This document shows, piece by piece, positions 8,639-16,138 of a DNA stretch of 42,762 nt. Within the stretch, counting starts at the first letter, position 1. The number at the start of each line of letters is the position of its first letter. Made by a program: the position numbers and the translations under genes. The stretch is taken from the NCBI GenBank assembly GCA_018652685.1, contig JABIBQ010000075.1:1-42762 (forward strand), in the 5' to 3' direction. Source of the DNA: Candidatus Bathyarchaeota archaeon (lineage in GTDB: Archaea; Thermoproteota; Bathyarchaeia; TCS64). The notes beneath the pieces were generated by a model. The model saw only the letters and a list, made by a program, of their open reading frames with translations. It was not told the DNA's origin and searched no databases.

Positions 8639-8728
8639 TTAACAACAGCTCTGGACTGTTTCCTTCTTGCTCTCCTTATCACAGCAATCAGGCTCACAGG
8701 AGCAGGTAGACTTATTTTCTTCTGACAT
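8639..8728 (-). CDS. Cys-rich 29-residue microprotein candidate
   Basis: On the minus strand an ATG at 8728 opens 29 codons, six of them Cys, in the patterns CSCEPDCC (residues 9-16) and a terminal CC. The rest is charged (Lys, Glu, Asp), so the peptide would be soluble and could bind a soft metal such as Zn, Cu, Ni or As, in the manner of metallothionein-like peptides. A TTTAATATC box lies about 35 bases upstream on the same strand; I see no clear ribosome site. It is convergent with the ech operon. A longer plus-strand frame over the same bases looks like noise. The Cys clustering is the main argument; conservation is untested. Confidence 0.42.
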   Translation of the reverse strand: MSEENKSTCSCEPDCCDKESKKETVQSCC

Positions 8729-8811
8729 TACTAGTCAAGGAGACCATAGAAAAGAATTGATATTAAACAATGTTAATAAGAAATACAGGGGAAACGCCAT
8801 AAACGCCTTAC

Positions 8812-8818
8812 TATATAA
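8812..8818 (+). promoter_or_regulatory. TATA box for the Lrp-like gene
   Basis: TATATAA lies about 50 bases before the TTG start at 8866. This predicts transcription from about 8840 and a leader of roughly 25 bases. Confidence 0.5.
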
Positions 8819-8865
8819 GTTTCCATATCCTTTGATTTACCAGGAACCTTAGGATGTAAAAAAAC

Positions 8866-9300
8866 TTGGACGAGACCGATTACACGATACTCGAAATGAT
8901 GCGGGAGAACGGCCGGATCCCATTGAGCCACATCTCGAAGGAGATCGGGCTCAGCAGCCCCAGTATTAGGGACAGGATAGACAAGATGGAAAACGAAGGA
9001 ATAATCCTCGGATACAGGCCCGTCCTCGACCATAGCAAACTGGGCTTGTCAATAACTGCTTTCATCAGCGTCAGACTCAGGTACCCAAACTGCTGCACGG
9101 ATGAATTCATCGATGAGATCAAGGGAATCAGCGAGGTCGTTGAGGGTCACTATACCGACGGAGATGAGGACATGCTCCTCAAGGTACTGGTTAGGGACAC
9201 AAAGCACCTCATGGACGTACTCCAAGGCATAAATAGCAACCGGGCAGTGACAAACAGCAAGTCCATCATAAGTCTCACCACCCCAATTCGGGAAAGGTAG
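8866..9300 (+). CDS. Lrp/AsnC-family transcriptional regulator
   Basis: This is a 144-residue protein of the standard Lrp/AsnC layout. The N-terminal winged helix (DETDYTILEMMRENGRIPL, then SSPSIRDRIDKMENEGII) is followed by an alpha/beta ligand-binding/oligomerisation domain with the usual VEGHYTDGDEDMLLKV pattern. Such proteins bind palindromic operators as dimers or octamers and often sense amino acids. The TTG at 8866 is the only workable start because an in-frame TAA lies just upstream. Its stop touches the stop of the convergent next gene with no spacer. It could regulate the preceding hydrogenase operon or only itself; its own promoter is visible. Confidence 0.88.
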   Translation: MDETDYTILEMMRENGRIPLSHISKEIGLSSPSIRDRIDKMENEGIILGYRPVLDHSKLGLSITAFISVRLRYPNCCTDEFIDEIKGISEVVEGHYTDGDEDMLLKVLVRDTKHLMDVLQGINSNRAVTNSKSIISLTTPIRER

Positions 9301-9957
9301 CTACTTCGTCGAGTAGAGTTTGGCCCTTCCCTTTTTTCCCGACTGCTCCAGGACTCCCATGTTCCTGAGGCAGTACACCATCTTCTGAGCCAAATTGATC
9401 CTCAATTTGGACTCCTTCGCCAGGATCCTAGTAGTGAACTCCTCCGGGAGTGACTCAGGTAACAGTTTCACAAAGTCTCCCGGTTCCTGGAAGAGGTGCT
9501 GCTCATGGATGTTCAGCATGCGCCTGTCGTGGATGCTCCAACGCCTCCTCCTCCAGCTCCCCTTGCCGTCATCGATGAGGAACTCTTCCATGTTTACAAG
9601 GGCGACCTCAAGCTCGAAATTGGGGTCCGAGATTAGGTCCGGCATGTAGATGAGCTCTTTGAAAACTTCCTGGACGCGCCCCTTCTTGGGGCTCTTGCGG
9701 CGGCCCACCTGGTTCTCATCACTATCAAGCCTCACAATCCATTTCATGTATGGGACTGGGTGGACAAGCCTAACCCTGTGATCCTTGACCAGCTTCCTGA
9801 GCTTTTTCCTGATTGATGAGAAGCTGCGTGTCTGAATCTCGACAAGTAGATCTTCATGTACAACGTCAACCCTGTAATCCCCAAGTACTGACTCTACCTT
9901 TCCCGTCTCCTTTGCGTACAGCTTCTTGAGCTGCTCGTGGAGGGTCTTCTCGGTCAC
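9301..9957 (-). CDS. PD-(D/E)XK-like nuclease-fold protein with C-terminal winged helix
   Basis: The 218-residue protein has YRVDVVHEDLLVEIQTRSF near residue 28. That is an acidic residue in one strand followed by an E-x-Q-T strand and a conserved basic helix, the layout of PD-(D/E)XK nuclease folds. Downstream are a GRRKSPKKGR basic patch and a terminal wHTH-like region (LRINLAQKMVYCLRNMGVLEQSGKKGRAKLY). From memory, similar proteins occur in Chloroflexota and other bacteria without a named function, so transfer between domains is possible. The start is GTG at 9957. It is convergent with the Lrp-like gene with zero spacing. Nuclease activity is inferred from fold pattern only. Confidence 0.7.
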   Translation of the reverse strand: MTEKTLHEQLKKLYAKETGKVESVLGDYRVDVVHEDLLVEIQTRSFSSIRKKLRKLVKDHRVRLVHPVPYMKWIVRLDSDENQVGRRKSPKKGRVQEVFKELIYMPDLISDPNFELEVALVNMEEFLIDDGKGSWRRRRWSIHDRRMLNIHEQHLFQEPGDFVKLLPESLPEEFTTRILAKESKLRINLAQKMVYCLRNMGVLEQSGKKGRAKLYSTK

Positions 9958-10006
9958 AGGGACAATTATGACCCCGCGGTATTAACTGGTTCCTAGGCGG
10001 TAGTAA

Positions 10007-10522
10007 TTAGAGTGATCCTAGGAAATCTAGAACCGCCTCTGCATCGAACAGACCACGGTTCACATGGATTATCTTCCCACTCTCGTCTAGAACGAAATCC
10101 GCTGGGCTTTGGGTCTCACGCCCCTCATAGTCCCCGTGTACCTTTCCCTTGTTCTTGACTTCACCGGCCCGCCTCAGGATACTCAGCATGGTGTTGAAAC
10201 CCATCATGCCGACGCCGAAATCCTTGTAGATCTGGTACCCGTTCTTGTTGGGCACTGGGATAACCGGGAAATCTACGTCATATCCCTCAAGATATTTCCT
10301 CGCCGAGCCTTCCAATGACTGGGTGAAATAGATGATTGGAACCTCTGTTTTCACGCTCATTGCTAACAGCTGGTCAAAATCGTCCTGGCACACAGGGCAG
10401 CCGAAATACCTACCGAACACAAGTACGAGGTTTGAACCTGAATACCACGATAACTCGATATGACCCTTGTTAACGGAATCCATACTAAAACTTGGAGCGC
10501 TATCCCCCATACCGACCTTCAT
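10007..10522 (-). CDS. Thioredoxin-fold peroxiredoxin-like (AhpC/TSA family) protein
   Basis: The 171-residue protein begins like peroxiredoxins (VGMGDSAPSFSMDSV), then has a strand LVLVFGRYFGCPVCQDDF with a CPVC pair (C42, C45) and a late strand with DFVLDESGKIIHVNRG, the classical thioredoxin-fold ending. This fits the AhpC/TSA-like group that reduces peroxides or disulfides with a CxxC centre. No signal peptide is seen, so it is cytosolic. It is in the same orientation as the VOC and MFS genes upstream, possibly loosely co-transcribed, with gaps of about 40-50 bases. Substrate is unknown. Confidence 0.8.
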   Translation of the reverse strand: MKVGMGDSAPSFSMDSVNKGHIELSWYSGSNLVLVFGRYFGCPVCQDDFDQLLAMSVKTEVPIIYFTQSLEGSARKYLEGYDVDFPVIPVPNKNGYQIYKDFGVGMMGFNTMLSILRRAGEVKNKGKVHGDYEGRETQSPADFVLDESGKIIHVNRGLFDAEAVLDFLGSL

Positions 10523-10560
10523 GGTTGAAAGTCACTGGTTCAGTATATCAAATCTACTGG

Positions 10561-10881
10561 CTATACTTCCCAGAGGTTGAATACAAACCCGAATGGGTCC
10601 CTCATGTAGCAGGGCTTTCCCTTCCCCTCCCACTTCACAACCGTGCAGCTTTTCTCCATGAGCTCGACTCTGGCGTTCTCCAGATCCGCTACGATGAACT
10701 CCGTTATCGGCCCCAGGCTCTTGCCCTCTGTGATGAAGAGGCTAACCGCCCCCGTGTCAAACCGAGCCCAATCTGTGCCCATCTCGGTTATCCTTAGCCC
10801 CAACACCTCGTGGTAGAACTGGACCGCCTCCTCAAGGTTTGGGGTCTCGAGGTTGATGTTCTTGCTCAAACGAAAACTCAT
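10561..10881 (-). CDS. Glyoxalase/bleomycin-resistance (VOC) superfamily protein
   Basis: This is a single-module VOC protein of 106 residues with the typical start (SKNINLETPNLEEAVQFYHEVLGL) and end (MRDPFGFVFNLWEV). The final E of NLWEV is the usual metal-ligand position. I prefer the ATG at 10881; a TTG at 10890 would add three residues. VOC proteins bind a divalent metal and act as isomerases, dioxygenases or drug-binding proteins; which of these applies cannot be told. It lies between the peroxiredoxin-like and exporter genes, which may suggest a stress or detoxification set. Confidence 0.85.
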   Translation of the reverse strand: MSFRLSKNINLETPNLEEAVQFYHEVLGLRITEMGTDWARFDTGAVSLFITEGKSLGPITEFIVADLENARVELMEKSCTVVKWEGKGKPCYMRDPFGFVFNLWEV

Positions 10882-10929
10882 TCTATACAATAGTTATGTT
10901 CGACCAGTACTAAAGAATATCTTGGCGTG

Positions 10930-12192
10930 TTATGGGACGAACTGGGGGGCCTTGTCCTCTTCCTTGGGCTCCTCGATGAGGAGCATTATCATCGTAGTGG
11001 ATACCAGGCCAAGGACCATGTTGATGAAGAACGGGATACCGTACCCTGGAAGTGACAGACCTAACACGTTGAACGTCGTCGTCCTGTAGGTATCATATAT
11101 CCACGTTCCAATGATGGGCCCGACAACACTTCCAGCCGTAAAGGCGGTCCCGAACAGGCCGAACACCCTGCCCCTAACATTTGGTGGAACGAGGTCTGCC
11201 CTCAATGCCCTGAACGCTGGCATCATGATGTTGAATCCCAGGCTCCTGACCGTGACGATTATTCCTGCCATGGTCACTGAACCTGTAAGTGGAAGTAATC
11301 CCCCTGCTATACCGCTGCCGTAGTTACCAATGGCTATCAGTGGCTTCCGTCCCACCTTGTCGCTGTACTTTCCCGCAAAGTAACTCGCGAGGAGTCCGAC
11401 GAAACCGCTGATGCTTATGATTGTGCCGATGCCCACCGGCGTCATGCCGAACCTGTCAGTGTAGAACAGGACCATTATGGGGATGATGAAACCGACCCCT
11501 ATCCCCGACACGAAGCTGTTGACCATCAGTACCTTCAGCGGATTGGTCCACTCTATTTTGACTCCCTTTCCATTCATCCCTATGCGCCCAGGCTCACCCC
11601 TCCGCTCAGGCTCCTCGATCATGAAGTAGACCACTACTAGGGCCACTGCGGCGAAGACTGAGTCAACAAAGTATGGGACCCTGTAACTGAGCAACTCGGT
11701 CGATCCTCTGCTCAGTACGAACCACTGGACAGCCCCTCCTACCATGGGTCCGATGTTCCTTCCAATCATGCTCATGGACATTACGAAACCGGATGCCTCT
11801 CCTCTCTGTTGGGGTGTGATCATGTCGATAAGAAGAGTCTCGCTGGCCAGCATGGCAGCGCTTGAGACCGCCCCGTTGAACAACCGTATCACCAGGAGCC
11901 ATTCCCAGCTGGGCACGAGTCCAGTGAGGATTCCGAGAATCACATCGCCGAAAATGCCTGCCATCAGGATTCTCTTTCTGCCGTATTGGTCAGTTAGGCT
12001 TCCCATCTTTGGTGCAATAACGGCGAAGGCTACCATGAAGCTGCTCGTGAACAGCCCGATACTTGCCACCGATGCCCCCAGACTCACCACGTAGTTTGGG
12101 AAGAAGCTGATTGGCAGCGCAAACGCAAGGGACTCTATGAGTTGAACAGCCCCGAGTATCATTATCGGCTTGCTGAGGGTACTCTTTGCCAT
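10930..12192 (-). CDS. Major facilitator superfamily transporter
   Basis: This 420-residue protein has about 12 membrane helices. Two copies of MFS motif A are seen, GSLTDQYGRKRIL after helix 2 and GKYSDKVGRKPLI after helix 8, along with PxxxGP-like segments (MIGRNIGPMVGG, GSVVGPIIG) of the drug-exporter type. It ends in an acidic cytosolic tail (EEPKEEDKAPQ). The ATG at 12192 follows a promoter region shared divergently with the AdoMet decarboxylase-like gene. The substrate is unknown; drug/proton antiport is the likeliest role. Confidence 0.88.
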   Translation of the reverse strand: MAKSTLSKPIMILGAVQLIESLAFALPISFFPNYVVSLGASVASIGLFTSSFMVAFAVIAPKMGSLTDQYGRKRILMAGIFGDVILGILTGLVPSWEWLLVIRLFNGAVSSAAMLASETLLIDMITPQQRGEASGFVMSMSMIGRNIGPMVGGAVQWFVLSRGSTELLSYRVPYFVDSVFAAVALVVVYFMIEEPERRGEPGRIGMNGKGVKIEWTNPLKVLMVNSFVSGIGVGFIIPIMVLFYTDRFGMTPVGIGTIISISGFVGLLASYFAGKYSDKVGRKPLIAIGNYGSGIAGGLLPLTGSVTMAGIIVTVRSLGFNIMMPAFRALRADLVPPNVRGRVFGLFGTAFTAGSVVGPIIGTWIYDTYRTTTFNVLGLSLPGYGIPFFINMVLGLVSTTMIMLLIEEPKEEDKAPQFVP

Positions 12193-12250
12193 AATAAACC
12201 AACATCAACCCATTCTCAACTAATATAAACACACCGAACAGTCCTCACGG

Positions 12251-12258
12251 TTTATATC
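12251..12258 (+). promoter_or_regulatory. TATA box upstream of the speH-like gene
   Basis: TTTATATC ends 25 bases before the ATG at 12283. Transcription would start at or within a few bases of the start codon, so the mRNA is probably leaderless or nearly so. Confidence 0.55.
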
Positions 12259-12282
12259 GGAGCATGGCGTGAATGGGCTGAT

Positions 12283-12624
12283 ATGATCGGTATTCACTTG
12301 ATGGTGGACGGGGAAACCAATGGTCCGATATCAGAGGAAACCGTCGAGCGTATTCTCAAAGAGCTGCCAGCGAGGATAGACATGAACATCCTTGACGGAC
12401 CATACGTGGTTAGAGGCGTCCCTGAGAACCCAGGGGTAACAGGCATCGAGGTCATCGATAAGAGTCATATCGCCATCCATACCTTTGACGAGAACAACAC
12501 AATCAGCATCGACGTGTACAGTTGCAAACCCTTTAACGCCAAAAAGGCAGTCGAGTATCTCAAAGAACACATTAAATTCATGGAAATTACTTCAAGGACA
12601 ATTACGAGAGAGATTATACGGTAA
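12283..12624 (+). CDS. S-adenosylmethionine decarboxylase-like protein (SpeH family)
   Basis: At 113 residues it fits the short prokaryotic SpeH family, which makes decarboxylated AdoMet for polyamines by self-cleavage to a pyruvoyl enzyme. The key residues are present: Ser61 in KSHIAIHT as the pyruvoyl precursor, His66 as proton donor and Cys81 in VYSCKPF. However, the residue before the cleaved Ser is Lys60 rather than the usual Glu of ESH, and the HTWPE motif reads HTFDE. It may therefore process differently or act on another substrate. No spermidine synthase gene is in the window. It is single-gene and divergent from the MFS gene. Confidence 0.75.
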   Translation: MIGIHLMVDGETNGPISEETVERILKELPARIDMNILDGPYVVRGVPENPGVTGIEVIDKSHIAIHTFDENNTISIDVYSCKPFNAKKAVEYLKEHIKFMEITSRTITREIIR

Positions 12625-12935
12625 TAAGATCTATTATCATCTATTTCTATAAATCAATCAATATTAACAGCATTGAATGATATAGAACTAGAAATCTATT
12701 CTGAAATAACTAATATTGTTTTTTAAACCATCTATTATTTCTTACAGTCCTAATTCACTGCATTATACCTATGTTTGTAGATTAAACCCAACAAAAATTA
12801 GAAAGGTCATAAAATAATGCCCTACGATCAAATATCATCAAGTTTTAAAACCTCAAACTCTTAATGGCGATAAAATTAGGATTCTTGATAGGTATAGCTT
12901 AAATTTCTGCTTTCTTTTAAAGTGGCTGAGGACTT
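12625..12935 (+). other. AT-rich intergenic region
   Basis: These 311 bases hold no convincing gene, RNA or repeat. They are strongly AT-rich, with short T-tracts just after the speH-like stop and near 12718 that may end transcription. The final 60 bases would carry the antiporter promoter, but no clear TATA box stands out. Confidence 0.5.
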
Positions 12936-14198
12936 ATGGAAGGGGGTTTAGGACAGTTTGACTCCATATACAACATACTCCTCATGGTCGTTGTCATAAC
13001 TCTCATAGCGAGACAGATCAACTTACCATCAACCATTGCCTTCATCTTCGCGGGGTTATTGGCAGCATCCGTACCCAGAATTCCGCTCCCTGATCTATCT
13101 CCCGAGGTATTCCTGAGCATCCTACTACCGCCCATTCTCTTCACGGAGACCCTGACAATGGACGTTGACGGCCTAATCGACGACAGCGACACAATTCTCA
13201 GCTTTGCCGTGGCGGGCACTGCGCTCATGGTCACGGCAATCGGGCTGTACACTCATCTGATCTTCAATCTGACCTGGATGGAGGCATTTATTCTTGGGAT
13301 CATTATTGCGCCCACAGACCCCGTCAGTATAATCACAACTTTCAAGCGCCTGGGGGTAATCCGGCGTTTCCAGCTAATTGTGGCAGGGGAGAGCCTGTTC
13401 AACGATGGCTTTGCGGTTGTCATCTACAGCATACTCTTAACCATCGTCAATGCGGGGACAATTTCCGTGGGAGAGATCCTGGCTATATCTACGATCAAGA
13501 TATTTGGTGGAGCCATCATCGGGTACGTGGCGGGGTATATAGTCCACCTGATCTTCTGCTGGACCGAGGATCTTTACGTCAAAACCCTCCTCACTTTCAT
13601 TGTCACTTTCGGTGTATTCAGGCTGGCCGAGGCGATACGTTCAAGTGGTGTAATTGCCGTTGTAATCGCCGGCCTGATACTCAACTACAGGTGCAGGAAC
13701 CACGGCGGGATAAGCGAGAAGGGCGAGGAGACTCTGAATGTCATGTGGGAGTTTGTCGGGTTCATCGCAAGCAGCTTTGCCTTCATCTTCATTGGCGTTA
13801 GCCTTGATGCGGAGCTCCTTTCCACCTATGCCCTCCCCATCATCGCCCTGAGTATAATGAGCACTCTTTTCAGGTTCCTCATGACAGAGGGCATTTCCCG
13901 GGTTTTGGAGAGATATCGAGACAAGAGGATTCCCTGGAACTGGAGGGTGGGCATGACTTGGAGCGGCCTAAGGGGGGCGGTATCCGTTGTGCTTGTCCTG
14001 GGTATCACTGGAGTCAACTTTGCCAACGAGCAGCTATTGCTAGCATTGACGTATGGGATCGTGCTTGGTACAAATCTCATCCAGGGCTTGACCATGCCTT
14101 GGATAATAAACAGGTTCAGGCTTTACAGCTCATCAAGGGCTCCTAGGCAACCTGATGAGGAACAGGACGACGGTATTTTACAAAACATTACCGGTTAA
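12936..14198 (+). CDS. CPA1 family Na+/H+ antiporter (NhaP-like)
   Basis: The 420-residue protein has about 12-13 membrane helices. The ion-binding core is visible: APTDPVSIITTFKRLG and GESLFNDGFAVVIY, where the N-D pair of the SLFND motif marks the electroneutral CPA1/NhaP subgroup. WSGLRGAVSVVLVLG near residue 344 is another family signature. Role: Na+ (or K+)/H+ exchange at the cytoplasmic membrane for pH and salt homeostasis. In an organism with an ion-pumping Ech enzyme it may also exchange Na+ and H+ gradients, which is inference. It ends in a short acidic tail. Confidence 0.92.
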   Translation: MEGGLGQFDSIYNILLMVVVITLIARQINLPSTIAFIFAGLLAASVPRIPLPDLSPEVFLSILLPPILFTETLTMDVDGLIDDSDTILSFAVAGTALMVTAIGLYTHLIFNLTWMEAFILGIIIAPTDPVSIITTFKRLGVIRRFQLIVAGESLFNDGFAVVIYSILLTIVNAGTISVGEILAISTIKIFGGAIIGYVAGYIVHLIFCWTEDLYVKTLLTFIVTFGVFRLAEAIRSSGVIAVVIAGLILNYRCRNHGGISEKGEETLNVMWEFVGFIASSFAFIFIGVSLDAELLSTYALPIIALSIMSTLFRFLMTEGISRVLERYRDKRIPWNWRVGMTWSGLRGAVSVVLVLGITGVNFANEQLLLALTYGIVLGTNLIQGLTMPWIINRFRLYSSSRAPRQPDEEQDDGILQNITG

Positions 14199-14228
14199 CG
14201 TTTATACTATGCCTTAATCCACTGATTC

Positions 14229-14333
14229 ATGTTTGTCATATCAATAGCTGAACGAATACACGTGCTCTTCAGGGGCATGCCCGCTCATGGTCACGTAGCC
14301 GGTCAATTCGTTGATAGGGAAAGCGGTCCTTAA
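14229..14333 (+). CDS. Possible 34-codon small ORF
   Basis: An ATG at 14229 opens 34 codons (starting MFVISIAERIHVLFRG) to TAA 14331. A TATA-like TTTATACT at 14201 would put the transcript start almost at this ATG, and a T-tract (14337-14343) follows the stop. The segment is clearly more GC-rich than the AT-rich DNA around it. It could be a leaderless small protein or the body of a small RNA. I know no homolog. Confidence 0.3.
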   Translation: MFVISIAERIHVLFRGMPAHGHVAGQFVDRESGP

Positions 14334-14487
14334 CACTTTTTTTGGATTCATTTTATTAAAGACAACTTTAGATTCCTATTTTTTAGCTCAAGGTGCAGAA
14401 TTTTTTCCATATAATTTATTATTAAAAATTAATTTTTGCCTAAATAAGTAAATGTTTTTAAACTAAAAAATCCAGAAAATCAATAGG

Positions 14488-14652
14488 ATGTCAGAACGCA
14501 AGTACAAATACCACACGGTAAATCTCCCCGAAAGCCTGGCAAAGAAGATCGAGGAGGTAATCGAGAGTGGAAACCATGGATATACCAGCATACCCGATTT
14601 CGTGAAATCGGCGGTCAGACGTTACCTCCGGGACTTGGGCTACCTGGTCTAA
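14488..14652 (+). CDS. Small ribbon-helix-helix protein (54 residues)
   Basis: An ATG at 14488 (preceded by AGG) opens 54 codons. The product has a short N-terminal strand (YHTVNLPESLAKKIEEVI), then a turn and second helix (YTSIPDFVKSAVRRYLRDLG), the canonical RHH fold of CopG/NikR-like DNA-binding proteins. It would bind DNA as a dimer through the N-terminal strand. It stands alone in an AT-rich region with no toxin partner beside it, so a simple repressor or nucleoid-type role is more likely than an antitoxin. Confidence 0.78.
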   Translation: MSERKYKYHTVNLPESLAKKIEEVIESGNHGYTSIPDFVKSAVRRYLRDLGYLV

Positions 14653-14678
14653 TCATTTCAATTAACAACTGGCGTTTT

Positions 14679-14697
14679 CAAAGCCAGCCTTACCTAG
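14679..14697 (+). other. Short hairpin after the RHH gene
   Basis: CTGGC and GCCAG form a five-base-pair stem with a nine-base loop, 27 bases after the stop. No T-tract follows, so it is not a standard archaeal terminator. It could be an mRNA 3' structure or chance. Confidence 0.25.
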
Positions 14698-14731
14698 GTG
14701 TCGTCATTTCTATTCCATGACCACAACCTTC

Positions 14732-14738
14732 TTAATAT
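14732..14738 (+). promoter_or_regulatory. TATA box for the zinc-ribbon gene (leaderless)
   Basis: TTAATAT is centred about 24 bases before the ATG at 14759, so transcription should begin at the start codon. No ribosome site is visible, consistent with a leaderless mRNA. Confidence 0.5.
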
Positions 14739-14758
14739 CGCTAGCGTAATAACAAAAT

Positions 14759-15115
14759 ATGTTAGAATGCAGGTCATGCGAGAACGAACTCGCAGAGGAC
14801 TCAAACTTTTGTCCACATTGCGGGTTCAGAAGTAACAAGGGAGAAACCGAGAACGTAAAGACCCCCGTTGACAGACGCCCTGAATGGGAACAGGACGTGG
14901 ATATAGCCATCCAGAACGCCCAGAAGCTTATGGAGGAAGCTTTTGAGGCGGCCAAGAAGGGACTCAATCAGGTCAAGACCGAGCTAGAGCGCGAAGTTGT
15001 GAAGGTCAAGGAGATAAAGGTCCGTAAAGGCCCTGTTTTCTGTCCAAAATGTGGGGCCAAGAACCCCAGCGACTCTGAGTACTGCACAACGTGCGGTAAA
15101 CACGTCCTCGGCTAG
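14759..15115 (+). CDS. Double zinc-ribbon protein with central helical segment
   Basis: The 118-residue protein has a zinc ribbon at each end: CRSCENELAEDSNFCPHCG at residues 4-22 and CPKCGAKNPSDSEYCTTCG near the C-terminus. Between them lies a charged helical stretch of about 70 residues (WEQDVDIAIQNAQKLMEEAF onward) likely to form a coiled coil. Proteins of this plan are common in archaea and usually act as scaffolds or nucleic-acid/protein adaptors; the exact job is unknown. Its stop overlaps the stop of the convergent LLM oxidoreductase gene by four bases. Confidence 0.8.
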   Translation: MLECRSCENELAEDSNFCPHCGFRSNKGETENVKTPVDRRPEWEQDVDIAIQNAQKLMEEAFEAAKKGLNQVKTELEREVVKVKEIKVRKGPVFCPKCGAKNPSDSEYCTTCGKHVLG

Positions 15116-16065
15116 AGCTGGGATATAACCTCGTCCCTGAATCTACTGAGATTCTCCTTGGCCAACTTTACATCCCCTGTTGGTCTCACAAAGATTATCA
15201 TTGTGTCCACTCCCATATCCTCTGCCTTTCGGAACTTTTCTATTAACACCTCAGTTGTGCCCATGAACAGGTCCTGGTTCACGGTCTCCACTGGCCTCCT
15301 GAATCGCTCGGCTGTATCCCGCGCTCCCTTCTCATATTCCTCCGTTGATCCATAATGCCAGACCATGTGGTCGAAGCCGCTGAAACCGAACTCATCCTGG
15401 CTCTTATCATACTTGTCAAGGGCGGAGTCCAATAGATACTTGACATCCCTCAACGCGCCCAGGCCACGGCCAACGCACAGCGCGTTGACGCCATCAGCGT
15501 ACTTCACCGCTGCCCTTACAGTCCTGGGTTTGCTGCCTCCTACGATAACCGGCATGGGTTGCTGCAAGGATAATGGGTAGTTGTAGGCTTCGTCCAGCTT
15601 CCAGTACTTGCTTTTGTAACTGAACTCGGGGCTTTGCGTCATTCCTTTAATTATCTTGATTGTCTCGATGAGTAGGTCTGCCCTCTTCCACCCAGGGGGG
15701 ACACCTTTCCCGTTACCCGTGAGGTCGTAGCCCTCATACTCTTTCTTCATCCATCCCGCCCCGAGGATGGTATCATACCTTCCCTTGAACAGGTTGTCCA
15801 ATGTACTGATGGTCTTGGCAAGGTACGCCGGATTTCTCAGGCCGTTGAAAATGGTGATATGCCCGAGTCTGATCTTCTTTGTCTGGACCCCAACTGCAGC
15901 CAGAGTCGTCATTGCTTCAAGGAAAGGCATCTTCTCCTCCCGGAATAATCCAAGGACGTGGTCGTTGAGATATGCGCCGTGGAGCCCAAGCTCCTCTGCG
16001 TGCTGTGCCAGATCTACCATGCCCTCGTATGTTATACCCGGTCTTAGGAAATAACCAAACTTCAT
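15112..16065 (-). CDS. Luciferase-like (LLM class) F420/flavin-dependent oxidoreductase
   Basis: With the ATG at 16065 the protein has 317 residues and starts MKFGYFLRPGITYEGMVDL, the normal first strand of the LLM TIM barrel. Family features include IRLGHITIFNGLRNPAYLAK, DTILGAGWMKKEYEGYD and PVIVGGSKPRTVRAAVKYAD. Such enzymes use F420 or FMN; Mer (methylene-H4MPT reductase) and F420-dependent dehydrogenases belong here. A frame start at 16287 would add 74 residues that overlap the divergent kinase gene and look non-coding, so I reject it. A minus-strand AT-rich box near 16110 fits the shorter start. Substrate is unknown. Confidence 0.82.
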   Translation of the reverse strand: MKFGYFLRPGITYEGMVDLAQHAEELGLHGAYLNDHVLGLFREEKMPFLEAMTTLAAVGVQTKKIRLGHITIFNGLRNPAYLAKTISTLDNLFKGRYDTILGAGWMKKEYEGYDLTGNGKGVPPGWKRADLLIETIKIIKGMTQSPEFSYKSKYWKLDEAYNYPLSLQQPMPVIVGGSKPRTVRAAVKYADGVNALCVGRGLGALRDVKYLLDSALDKYDKSQDEFGFSGFDHMVWHYGSTEEYEKGARDTAERFRRPVETVNQDLFMGTTEVLIEKFRKAEDMGVDTMIIFVRPTGDVKLAKENLSRFRDEVISQL

Positions 16066-16138
16066 GCCCGTATGGTAGCCCCACGCTATTTTGAGGTTTG
16101 CCACCCATGATAATAATTCATAACGGAGAGAGTCCATT

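Noticed and set aside
8667..8852. Plus-strand frame of 61 codons between echF and the Lrp-like gene
   Set aside because: It runs through the TATA box of the Lrp-like gene, has no ribosome site and low-complexity composition; the minus-strand Cys-rich frame explains part of it better.
12649..12720. AT-rich stretch considered as replication origin or structured RNA
   Set aside because: No origin-recognition-box-like repeats or strong stems; ordinary AT-rich spacer.
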